Assembly (NCBI GenBank): GCA_022759065.1
Contig: JAEMPZ010000137.1
Location: 1-8,284 of the forward strand
DNA length: 8,284 nt
Reading direction: 5' to 3'
Source: Acidobacteriota bacterium
GTDB taxonomy: Bacteria > Acidobacteriota > UBA4820 > DSQY01
The notes under the pieces: model-generated
Told to the model about the DNA's origin: nothing
The model's database searches: none
The model's input: only the letters and a program-made list of their open reading frames with translations
Position numbers and translations under genes: made by a program
Part shown: in pieces, positions 1 to 5,868 of the stretch
Position numbering within the stretch: position 1 is the stretch's first letter
Layout: the number at the start of each line of letters is the position of its first letter

Positions 1-112
1 AAGAGAGTAAGAGGGTAAGAAAGTTAGAAGGTCAACTAATGCAATTACCGCGCATGGATGCGCATCTTTCGCTCTCTCACTTTCTAACTCTCTCACTCTC
101 TCACTTCTTTTT
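1..112. repeat. Inverted array of 8-bp repeats with T-tract
   Basis: The left arm carries three consecutive octamers, GTAAGAGG (7-14), GTAAGAAA (15-22) and GTTAGAAG (23-30). The right arm carries the complementary type, TCTCTCAC (73-80), TTTCTAAC (81-88), TCTCTCAC (89-96) and TCTCTCAC (97-104), then TTCTTTTT (105-112). The common unit read on the left arm is GTNAGARR. Folding 7-30 against 81-104 gives 19 Watson-Crick and 2 G-U pairs out of 24. Positions 31-80 form the loop, with their own GCGCAT/ATGCGC palindrome. The T-tract after the right arm would allow a terminator role for an upstream gene, but the stem is A/G on C/U and weak. Alternatives are a degenerate intergenic repeat family or a protein-binding array. 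Confidence 0.7.
50..63. repeat. GCGCAT-GG-ATGCGC palindrome
   Basis: Perfect 6-bp arms (50-55 and 58-63) are separated by GG and lie in the loop between the two octamer arms. GCGCAT also recurs directly at 60-65. As RNA it could cap the larger hairpin; as DNA it could be a dimeric protein site. Neither role is shown. Confidence 0.5.
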
Positions 113-116
113 GCTC

Positions 117-170
117 CACCATTGCTACCTTAAATATCGCGGAGAAAATTATTTTGGATAGCAATGGGTG
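117..170 (+). promoter_or_regulatory. Leader inverted repeat / candidate RNA hairpin
   Basis: CCATTGCTA (119-127) and TAGCAATGG (159-167) are perfect reverse complements over 9 bp. The stem extends outward with two more pairs around a bulged G168 and inward with two C-G pairs around a bulged A158, giving about 13 pairs with an A/T-rich loop of about 26 nt. It lies upstream of an operon encoding its own NusG paralogue, and such factors can recognise sites or hairpins in the operon leader. No canonical ops or JUMPstart motif is seen. The structure would be transcribed only if a promoter lies upstream of it, because the best visible promoter is downstream at 257-286. A dimeric repressor operator is an equal alternative. 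Confidence 0.45.
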
Positions 171-232
171 AACAACCATTTTGGCTAAACGACGTGGTCA
201 TCGGCACTTGAGGGCACTGTTGCACTTTCATT

Positions 233-256
233 GCGGGATTGGGGGCAATGCCCCGC
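233..256 (+). promoter_or_regulatory. Short GC-rich hairpin in the leader
   Basis: GGGGC (242-246) and GCCCC (250-254) form a perfect 5-bp stem with an AAT loop. An alternative pairing joins GCGGG (233-237) to CCCGC (252-256). The two pairings exclude each other, which is the form of a switch but can easily arise by chance in G/C-rich DNA. No U-tract follows, so it is not an intrinsic terminator. Confidence 0.3.
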
Positions 257-286
257 TTGAGGTGCGAGGGGGGCTCGTGCTATAAG
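257..286 (+). promoter_or_regulatory. Candidate sigma-70 type extended -10 promoter
   Basis: TTGAGG (257-262) stands in for a -35 box (4 of 6 match to TTGACA). An 18-bp spacer leads to TATAAG (281-286, 5 of 6 match to TATAAT), preceded by TG at 278-279, which makes an extended -10. Transcription would begin near 292-294, just upstream of the GAAGGAGGG ribosome binding site (296-304) and so with a very short leader. This is the best promoter-like sequence seen ahead of the first gene. It is inferred from consensus only, and the organism's sigma factor preferences are unknown. Confidence 0.45.
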
Positions 287-313
287 TAGAGGACTGAAGG
301 AGGGCTATCGGCC

Positions 314-1477
314 ATGGCAGTCCCGTTTTTGGACCTCAAGAGACAATACGCTCGAATCCGTTCTGAAGTTGAACCGGCGGTCGCTGAGGTCTTCTCGACG
401 CAGTATTTCATCCTGGGGCCCAACGGCAAGGCTTTGGAAACGGAGGCGGCGGCTTATCTAGGGGCATCTCACGCCATCGGCGTGGCCTCGGGCACCGATG
501 CCCTGCTTCTCGCGCTTCGCGCATTTGACCTCGCCCCCAACGAGGGAGTTCTAACCACCTCTTTCACCTTCTTTGCAACAGCGGGCGCCATCCACAACGC
601 GAAGGGCCGCCCCTTTTTCGCCGACATAGACAGGGCGACCTTCAACCTGAGCCCCGACAGCGTTCGCGAGTTCCTTGCTAAGAAGTGCGCGCGAGAGAAA
701 GACGGAACCGTTCGCCACAAGGAGACGAAGAGCGCCATCCGCGGCATCCTTCCCGTTCACCTTTACGGCCTGCCGTGCGACATGGACGAGCTGATGGCGA
801 TCGCCAAGGAATACGGCCTCTTTGTTCTCGAAGACGCATGCCAGTCATTCGGCGCGGTTTACAAGGGGCGGCGTTCCGGGGCAATCGGCGACGCGGGCGC
901 CTATTCGTTCTTCCCGACCAAGAACCTCGGCGGCGCCGGAGACGGGGGCATGATAACCACCCCTTCCAGCGAGCGGGCAGCGAGGCTTCAGAAGCTGAGG
1001 GTTCACGGCGGGCGCGAGCGCTACTACCATGACGAGATAGGCTACAACTCAAGGCTGGACGAGCTTCAGGCCGCCGTATTGAGAATAAAGCTTCGCCACC
1101 TTGACGAGTGGAACAAGGAGAGGGCGAACGTCGCGCGGCTTTACAACGAAGGGCTGGCGGGCATTCCCGAAGTCGTGACGCCTCAAGTTCCAAAGGACCG
1201 CAACCATATTTACCACCAGTACGTCATCAGGGCCAAGGATCGGGACGGGCTCAAGGCGCACCTCGAAGCCCGTTCCATCGGGGCGATGATATATTACCCT
1301 GTGCCTCTCCACGCGCAAAAGTGCTTTGCTTTCCTTGGCTACAAAACGGGAGACCTGCCGGAAACCGAGAAGGCCGCGGCGGAAGTGCTGGCCCTTCCCG
1401 TATTTGCTGAATTGTCCGAAGCCGAGGTGGCCGAGGTTTGCGGGGCGATTCGCGCTTTTTATGGCGAGCGTTGCTAA
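314..1477 (+). CDS. DegT/DnrJ/EryC1/StrS-family PLP sugar aminotransferase
   Basis: This 387-residue protein should transfer an amino group, usually from glutamate, to a keto-sugar nucleotide in the cytoplasm, giving an amino sugar for a surface polysaccharide. The family is clear: N-terminal VPFLDLKRQY (3-12), phosphate-binding SGTDAL (59-64), ILPVHLYG (145-152), EDACQSFG (173-180) with Asp174 for the pyridine nitrogen, and SFFPTKNLG (198-206) with Lys203 as the Schiff-base lysine. Length is normal for the family. Residues about 122-142 form a longer, highly charged loop than in the shortest members. The ATG at 314 follows GAAGGAGGG (296-304) by 9 nt. It heads the gene row, 108 bases before the antiterminator gene. 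The exact sugar (for example 3- or 4-keto, UDP-, GDP- or dTDP-linked) cannot be read from sequence alone. The nearby GDP-mannose gene makes a GDP sugar possible but unproven. Confidence 0.93.
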   Translation: MAVPFLDLKRQYARIRSEVEPAVAEVFSTQYFILGPNGKALETEAAAYLGASHAIGVASGTDALLLALRAFDLAPNEGVLTTSFTFFATAGAIHNAKGRPFFADIDRATFNLSPDSVREFLAKKCAREKDGTVRHKETKSAIRGILPVHLYGLPCDMDELMAIAKEYGLFVLEDACQSFGAVYKGRRSGAIGDAGAYSFFPTKNLGGAGDGGMITTPSSERAARLQKLRVHGGRERYYHDEIGYNSRLDELQAAVLRIKLRHLDEWNKERANVARLYNEGLAGIPEVVTPQVPKDRNHIYHQYVIRAKDRDGLKAHLEARSIGAMIYYPVPLHAQKCFAFLGYKTGDLPETEKAAAEVLALPVFAELSEAEVAEVCGAIRAFYGERC

Positions 1478-1585
1478 AGCAAGGGGCTTCACCAGCCGGA
1501 TTGGCGCTTATGCCCGGTCGCAAGCAATAGGAATCTATATCACCAGAGGGGGCGCAGAGAACACGGAGGAAGTGGGGAGGCCGCA
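1478..1585 (+). other. Intergenic gap with purine-rich degenerate repeat
   Basis: This is the longest gap inside the gene row. No terminator with a U-tract and no clear promoter is seen. Positions 1541-1580 are strongly purine-rich, with AGAG or GGAG cores at 1545, 1556 and 1565 and again near 1576, like a worn short tandem repeat. Its last part, GGGGAGG (1574-1580), serves as the ribosome binding site of the next gene. Confidence 0.5.
1574..1580 (+). promoter_or_regulatory. Ribosome binding site of the NusG-like gene
   Basis: GGGGAGG lies 5 nt before GTG 1586 and 8 nt before the in-frame TTG 1589. It supports a non-ATG start in this area; GTG is preferred as the stronger codon. Confidence 0.6.
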
Positions 1586-2089
1586 GTGTTGACATCGCTT
1601 TCAAGCGCGGCAAGGGTCTGGGGCGTCGTGACTGTAAGCCCGCGCAAAGAGCAGGCCGTGGCGGCGCTTCTGGTCCAGCAGGGGCTTGATGCCTACTGCC
1701 CCATGTTCAAAGGACGGCGCGCCGGCGCCAGAACGGTCCCGCTTTTCCCCGGGTATCTATTTGCAAGGCTCTCGCCGCGCCTTGAGCTTGCGCCCTTGTG
1801 CCGGATTCCCGGCGTGCGCCGGCCGCTAATGTTCAACGGCCACCTGGCTTGCATCGAACCCGAGATGATAGAACGGTGGAAGCGGCGAGAAGGCGGGCGC
1901 GGCTATCTAGCGCCAGATTCTCCGCCTCCCTTCGCGCGCGGCCAGAAGGTTCGTTTCGAGAAGGGAATTTTCACCGGCATGGAGGGCACGGTCCTTGACG
2001 TGTTGCCATCAAAGGAGCGAGTCCGGCTGCTGCTTGAATATCTTGGCGGCACCATGAAGGTGGAGGCGGACGGAGATCAGCTCAAGTGA
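1586..2089 (+). CDS. NusG-like specialised transcription antiterminator (RfaH/UpxY type)
   Basis: This 167-residue protein is a paralogue of NusG that should ride on RNA polymerase and help it read through a long operon. An NGN domain spans about 11-100: it begins WGVVTVSPRKE (12-22), where NusG proteins have the W-x-V/L-x-T-x-P-R/K-x-E start, and carries the signature PLFPGYLFARL (52-62). A KOW domain follows at about 116-165, with FARGQKVRFEKGIFTGMEG (116-134). Operon-specific paralogues of this type (RfaH, UpxY, LoaP and similar) are typically encoded in polysaccharide or secondary-metabolite operons, and the flanking aminotransferase and GDP-mannose genes fit that. The start is GTG 1586 behind GGGGAGG; TTG 1589 is possible. 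It is second in the row, whereas such regulators are often first. Housekeeping NusG is unlikely, since no secE or ribosomal protein genes flank it. Confidence 0.88.
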   Translation: MLTSLSSAARVWGVVTVSPRKEQAVAALLVQQGLDAYCPMFKGRRAGARTVPLFPGYLFARLSPRLELAPLCRIPGVRRPLMFNGHLACIEPEMIERWKRREGGRGYLAPDSPPPFARGQKVRFEKGIFTGMEGTVLDVLPSKERVRLLLEYLGGTMKVEADGDQLK

Positions 2090-2116
2090 AACGGTGGGCC
2101 ACGCTGGGGAGCCAAG

Positions 2117-3133
2117 ATGAGTGCTGAGAAGAAGCGGTTTTTTGTTTGCGCGGTCCTGGCTGGCGGAAGCGGCACGCGGCTTTGGCCATTGAGCACCGCC
2201 ACGCGCCCGAAACCGTTCGTCCCCTTGGGCGATATGGGCACGCTTTACGAAGCCACGGTATCTAGGGCCAAAGCCCTCGGTGGAGAGACCGTCACCGTCG
2301 CGGGCGAGCCTCTTCGCCCGCTTTGCGAGGCTCCAGGGGTGAGGGTCCTTTTGGAACCGGCGCGGCGAAACACAGCGGCGGCGGTCGCGCTGGCCGCATG
2401 CGACGCCATCAAGCGCCATGGAGATGGCGCGATCCTTCTCGTTCTTCCCTCGGACCATGCCATCGAAGGCGATTTCTCCGGAACGGTAAATAGTCTCGCG
2501 GGGCTTTGCGAGAGCGAAGGCGCCCTGGGCGTAATGGGCATTGAGCCTTCAGGGCCCGAGACCGGGTACGGCTATCTTGAGGCGGCGGAGCCGCTTGAAA
2601 GCGGATTTCGCCTCGCCAGATTCGTCGAGAAGCCGGATCGCGCCAAGGCTGAAACGATGATAGCCAGTGGACGCTTCGCGTGGAATTCCGGCATGTTCGT
2701 CTTTCCGCTTGTGGCCCTGCGCGAAGCCATGCGCCGCCACTGCCCCGAAATCTGGTCCGCCGCCGAGGGCGTGGTTTTGCGAGGCGACGACGCGGCGTTT
2801 CGCGCGCTGCGCCCTATAAGCGTTGATTACGCGCTTATGGAAAAAGCGGAGAGGACCGTCATGGTTCGCGCCCGGTTTTCGTGGAGCGACGTGGGCAACT
2901 TCGCCTCGCTTTACGCGATTTTGCCGAAAGACGCAAACGGAAATGCCGGTTGGGGACCGGGGCGCGCCGAGTCCTGCCGGAATTGCCTCTTGATAACAAG
3001 CCGCAAAGAAACGCTGCTTCGCGGATTGGACGGGATCGCCTTCGTGGAGACAGGGGAGGGAAGACTCGCCGTTCCCCTTTCGCAAAGCGAGCAGATCAGA
3101 GAAGGAGTGGAGGCGATCACCGCAAAGCGATAG
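2117..3133 (+). CDS. manC: Mannose-1-phosphate guanylyltransferase (GDP-mannose pyrophosphorylase), single domain
   Basis: The enzyme joins mannose 1-phosphate and GTP to give GDP-mannose and pyrophosphate, the cytoplasmic donor for mannose, fucose, rhamnose or perosamine-type residues. Its 338 residues show the nucleotidyltransferase signature LAGGSGTRLWPLS (14-26), the RPKPF lysine (Lys32), LPSDH with the likely metal aspartate Asp113 (110-114), ETGYGYLE (148-155), the sugar-binding FVEKP (169-173), WNSGMF (189-194), SVDYALMEK (235-243) and FSWSDVGNF (254-262). The tail at about 285-330 resembles the short C-terminal part of one-domain GDP-mannose pyrophosphorylases. It lacks the roughly 120-residue isomerase cupin of the bifunctional ManC/AlgA type, so phosphomannose isomerase and phosphomannomutase must be encoded elsewhere. 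ATG 2117 follows GGGGAG (2106-2111) by 5 nt and lies 27 bases after the antiterminator gene. The alternative is a related hexose-1-phosphate guanylyltransferase. Confidence 0.9.
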   Translation: MSAEKKRFFVCAVLAGGSGTRLWPLSTATRPKPFVPLGDMGTLYEATVSRAKALGGETVTVAGEPLRPLCEAPGVRVLLEPARRNTAAAVALAACDAIKRHGDGAILLVLPSDHAIEGDFSGTVNSLAGLCESEGALGVMGIEPSGPETGYGYLEAAEPLESGFRLARFVEKPDRAKAETMIASGRFAWNSGMFVFPLVALREAMRRHCPEIWSAAEGVVLRGDDAAFRALRPISVDYALMEKAERTVMVRARFSWSDVGNFASLYAILPKDANGNAGWGPGRAESCRNCLLITSRKETLLRGLDGIAFVETGEGRLAVPLSQSEQIREGVEAITAKR

Positions 3134-3140
3134 CTTGCTG

Positions 3141-3148
3141 AAGGGGGT
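3141..3148 (+). promoter_or_regulatory. Ribosome binding site supporting a CTG start
   Basis: AAGGGGGT matches the ideal AAGGAGGT at 7 of 8 bases and stands 5 nt before CTG 3154. No such sequence precedes ATG 3199. It overlaps the in-frame TAA at 3148-3150, which limits how far upstream the gene can begin. Confidence 0.65.
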
Positions 3149-3153
3149 AAGCC

Positions 3154-5868
3154 CTGGAAGGGACTTTTATCGGCCTGCTGGTCCTCGCCGTTCTCGTAAT
3201 GCCCGTCGTGGCCCTCGCCGTCGCCATCTTTGCCGCCGTTCGCGCCTCGCGGCTTGAGAAATCCTCGTTGGAGAAAAGCGAGGAGATTCAACGGGAGGTG
3301 AACTTCCTCAGGGATCTGGTGAGGAAGAGGGATAAGCGGCTTGCTGAAATCGAGTCGCTGATTGCAGGGGCCGCGGCTGTTCCAGCAGCCCCGGCAGCCC
3401 CGGCCGCCACGGAACCACAGCCGCCGGCCACTGTTTCTCCTCCTGCCGCCACGGCACCTTCAGCACCGATTAAAACGCCGGAACCGCCGCCACCCGCTCG
3501 TCCACAAGCGCCGCCCGCGGTCCAGGCGACGCCGCCGCCAAGAATAGCAAGCGGCGCCGTTTTGCCGCCGCCACCTCATCCGCCGTCCCCTCCGGCCAAG
3601 CCTTCACTTGGGTTCGAGGAGCTTCTTGGCACCAAAGGCCTCGTCTGGGTAGGCGCGGTGGCGTTGGCTCTGGCCGGGGTTTTTCTGGTGAAACTCTCCA
3701 TTGACATGGGGCTCTTGAGCCCGGCGGTTCGGATCATCCTGGGAGTCCTCTTTGGCATTGGGCTCCTTGGCCTGGGCGAAGCCTTGCGCAAAAGGTATTC
3801 GCTGATATCCCAAGGCTGTTCCGCCGCCGGCATCGCCGACCTTTTCGCCTGCTTTCTTGCCGCCGTGAACCTGTACAAGTTGATAGGGCCTTTGGCCGGG
3901 TTCGGCCTGATGGCTTTGACGACGGCGGTCGCCGTCGCCCTTTCGCTCCGCCAGGGGCCCCTTGTCGCCGTGCTCGGCCTCATCGGGGGCTTCTTCACGC
4001 CATACTGGATCCACATAGGCGAGCCGCGCCCAGCGCCGCTGTTCGGGTACCTTTTCATGTTGGAAGCCGGGCTGCTGCTGGTCACGAGAAAGAGGCGCTG
4101 GTGGCCGCTCGCGGCCTTGACGCTTTTGGGCTCCGTGCTCTGGGTCGCGGCCTGGCTGGCGGTGGTTTTCAAACCGGAACACGCCGTCTGGCTGGGCTTT
4201 TTCCTCCTCGCCTCAGTCGCCGCCTTCCTTGGGTCCGGCTTTGCAGGTGGCGCAGCAAGGGCCTGGGGCGACGTGAAGATACCTTTGGGGCTTGGTTACG
4301 GCGCGGCGGGTTCCGCGCTGGTTCTGCTGGCCGCCCTCGCCGGCGCTGGCCATTACGGAACTACCGAATGGGCCTTCCTTGGAATGATGGGCGCCGCCTG
4401 CCTGGTGCTGGGCAGAAGCGACTCGTCCTTTGAAGGGCTGGCGTGGATGGCCGCGGCGATCCCTGCTCTGATGCTCATCTCCTGGAGCGCGGCGATCGAA
4501 CCGGCCCAGACTTCAAGGTTCGTGATGACCTCTCTTTTGATGGGCCTTCTCTTCTCCGCGGGCGCCTATGCCGCGTTATGGAGGGCCGTTCACTCAGGGC
4601 GTTGGGCCTCGCTATCGGCCGCGTCGGCGATAATCTATTTTCTTGTCACATACCAAGGCTCGTCTCGGCTCGTGGAGGGTTTCCACTGGGGGTTGCCATC
4701 ACTGTTTATCGGCGCCGCCTATCTTGTCGCGGCGCTTCCGGTCGCCAGGCAGAGAGGCGCCCTTAAAGGAGGAGAGGAGGCCCTGGCTGCAATGGCAGTA
4801 AGCATCACCGCCTTCGTCAGCCTCGCGGTGCCGATGGAACTTGAGCGCCAGTGGCTATCGGTGGCGTGGGCCATCGAGGTGGCAGCCCTCTGCTGGCTGG
4901 GAGGCAAGCTCAAAGTCGCGGCCCTTGGCCACCTTGCCTGGGCGATGGCCGCGCTGGTTGCGGCGCGCCTGCTTATGAACCCGGCCGTTCTTGCGTATCC
5001 GATAGGAACGACGCCCGTCTTCAACTGGCTTCTTTACGGCTACGGCATTCCACTTTTGGCCTTCGCCGCTGGCGCTTGCCTCTGCGCAAAGGAGAGCCCC
5101 AAGCTCTCGCAAGCCCTACAGTGGGGCTCGATCGCCTTCGGCTTCGCCTTGGCCAGCCTTGAAATTCGCCACTACTTTCACCCTTCCGGGCTGGCCAGTG
5201 GCTCGCTCTATCTCGCCGAATGGGGCTCCTATGTTTCGGCATGGCTTGCCCTGGGCCTCGGACTTACGGCGGCGTTCAAGCGGTGGCCTATCACAAGCAT
5301 TGAACTGTCAGGCAGGATTCTGGCGGCCTTGGGGATTTTTGCCGCGCTCTTCGGCCCCTGCCTCATCGCGAATCCACTATGGGAACACCATTCCGTGGGA
5401 GCAACGCCCATCTTCAATTCGCTGCTTTTTGTTTACGGGCTTCCGGCGATCTTGGTGTTCGCCATCGCGGCGTCCAGCCTCTCAAGCGGGAACTCCCTCC
5501 TCTCGAAAGCGGCAGGCGTCAGCGGCCTCATCCTTCTCTTCGTCCTTCTCACGCTTGAAATCCGTCAGGCATACCACGGCGCCGAGCTTTGGAACGGGGC
5601 CACTCCAAGCTCGGAAAATTACGCCTACTCGGCGGCGTGGGTGCTTTTCGGAACGGCGCTTCTTATCGTGGGGATATTTAAGAGCTACCCGGTCTTTCGC
5701 TACGCGTCGCTGTCGGTCATGCTGCTGGCGGTTGCCAAGGTCTTTCTTTACGACATGGGGAACTTGCCCGGCATTTACCGCGTTTTGTCATTCCTTGTGG
5801 TCGGCGCGTTCCTGATCTTCCTGGCTTTTCTCTACCAGAAGTTTGTTTACAAAGGGAGCGCGGCATGA
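3154..5868 (+). CDS. DUF2339 giant polytopic membrane protein (likely CTG start)
   Basis: The protein has 904 residues from CTG 3154, or 889 from ATG 3199. The longer form is preferred: AAGGGGGT lies 5 nt upstream of CTG, and the added residues (MEGTFIGLLVLAVLV) complete a membrane helix at about 5-29 that the ATG start would cut in half. In order: that helix; a charged, heptad-like segment about 30-68; a long Pro/Ala linker about 71-150; then hydrophobic segments almost to the C-terminus, probably twenty or more. DUF2339 hallmarks are ELLGTKGLVWVG (156-167), GGFFTPYW (278-285) and two copies of an NP...TP.FN...YG.P...LEIR module (from 609 and 740). Function is unknown in the family; an inner-membrane location is inferred. 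It begins 20 bases after the guanylyltransferase gene and overlaps the DUF3999 gene by ATGA, so the two are probably made together. Confidence 0.88.
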   Translation: MEGTFIGLLVLAVLVMPVVALAVAIFAAVRASRLEKSSLEKSEEIQREVNFLRDLVRKRDKRLAEIESLIAGAAAVPAAPAAPAATEPQPPATVSPPAATAPSAPIKTPEPPPPARPQAPPAVQATPPPRIASGAVLPPPPHPPSPPAKPSLGFEELLGTKGLVWVGAVALALAGVFLVKLSIDMGLLSPAVRIILGVLFGIGLLGLGEALRKRYSLISQGCSAAGIADLFACFLAAVNLYKLIGPLAGFGLMALTTAVAVALSLRQGPLVAVLGLIGGFFTPYWIHIGEPRPAPLFGYLFMLEAGLLLVTRKRRWWPLAALTLLGSVLWVAAWLAVVFKPEHAVWLGFFLLASVAAFLGSGFAGGAARAWGDVKIPLGLGYGAAGSALVLLAALAGAGHYGTTEWAFLGMMGAACLVLGRSDSSFEGLAWMAAAIPALMLISWSAAIEPAQTSRFVMTSLLMGLLFSAGAYAALWRAVHSGRWASLSAASAIIYFLVTYQGSSRLVEGFHWGLPSLFIGAAYLVAALPVARQRGALKGGEEALAAMAVSITAFVSLAVPMELERQWLSVAWAIEVAALCWLGGKLKVAALGHLAWAMAALVAARLLMNPAVLAYPIGTTPVFNWLLYGYGIPLLAFAAGACLCAKESPKLSQALQWGSIAFGFALASLEIRHYFHPSGLASGSLYLAEWGSYVSAWLALGLGLTAAFKRWPITSIELSGRILAALGIFAALFGPCLIANPLWEHHSVGATPIFNSLLFVYGLPAILVFAIAASSLSSGNSLLSKAAGVSGLILLFVLLTLEIRQAYHGAELWNGATPSSENYAYSAAWVLFGTALLIVGIFKSYPVFRYASLSVMLLAVAKVFLYDMGNLPGIYRVLSFLVVGAFLIFLAFLYQKFVYKGSAA
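4978..5676 (+). repeat. Internal duplicated module in the DUF2339 protein
   Basis: Two protein-level copies lie about 131 residues apart: one from base 4978 to about 5265, the other from 5371 to about 5676. Each runs N-P, then G-T/A-T-P-V/I-F-N, L-L, Y-G-I/L-P, and 61-62 residues after the N-P reaches L-E-I-R followed by Y-F-H or A-Y-H, then Y-V/S-S/A-A-W. They are diverged at DNA level, so this is an old duplication inside the gene and not a recent tandem repeat. Confidence 0.7.

Larger units (their letters stand above)
1..313. other. Gene-free leader region upstream of the operon
   Basis: No coding sequence could be supported here. The only ATG-started frames are 54-161 (35 codons, low-complexity Ser/Leu/His) and 164-211 (15 codons), neither with a convincing ribosome binding site. 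The region is richer in A/T than the genes. From left to right it holds an inverted array of purine/pyrimidine octamers with a GCGCAT palindrome between the arms, a 9-bp perfect inverted repeat extended by bulged pairs, a short GC-rich hairpin, an extended -10 type promoter candidate, and the ribosome binding site of the first gene. The left repeat arm begins at base 1, so the element may extend upstream of the window. Confidence 0.8.

Noticed and set aside
1..112. CRISPR array
   Set aside because: Units are 8 bp, adjacent, inverted between the arms and without unique spacers.
54..161. 35-codon frame in the leader
   Set aside because: It is made of the octamer repeat translated as Ser/Leu/His and has no ribosome binding site.
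119..170. ops/JUMPstart element
   Set aside because: GGTAGC appears only on the minus strand inside the hairpin arm, and the + strand reads GGATAGC; the full consensus is absent.
164..211. 15-codon frame as a leader peptide
   Set aside because: It begins inside the hairpin arm, has only a weak GGAT upstream, and shows no codon run typical of attenuation.
469..1193. Antisense and alternative-frame ORFs over the aminotransferase gene
   Set aside because: They are by-products of GC-rich coding DNA: no family motif, Arg/Pro/Ser-rich, and fully covered by a recognised gene.
1478..1540. Intrinsic terminator after the aminotransferase gene
   Set aside because: Only short imperfect GC pairings are present (CCGG/CCGG type) and no U-tract follows.
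3576..4182. Two long antisense ORFs over the DUF2339 gene
   Set aside because: Composition is that of a shadow frame, no motif is visible, and the sense strand encodes clear DUF2339 sequence.
3199..5868. ATG 3199 as the start of the DUF2339 gene
   Set aside because: No ribosome binding site precedes it and it would cut the N-terminal membrane helix in half; CTG 3154 has both. Kept only as the fallback.
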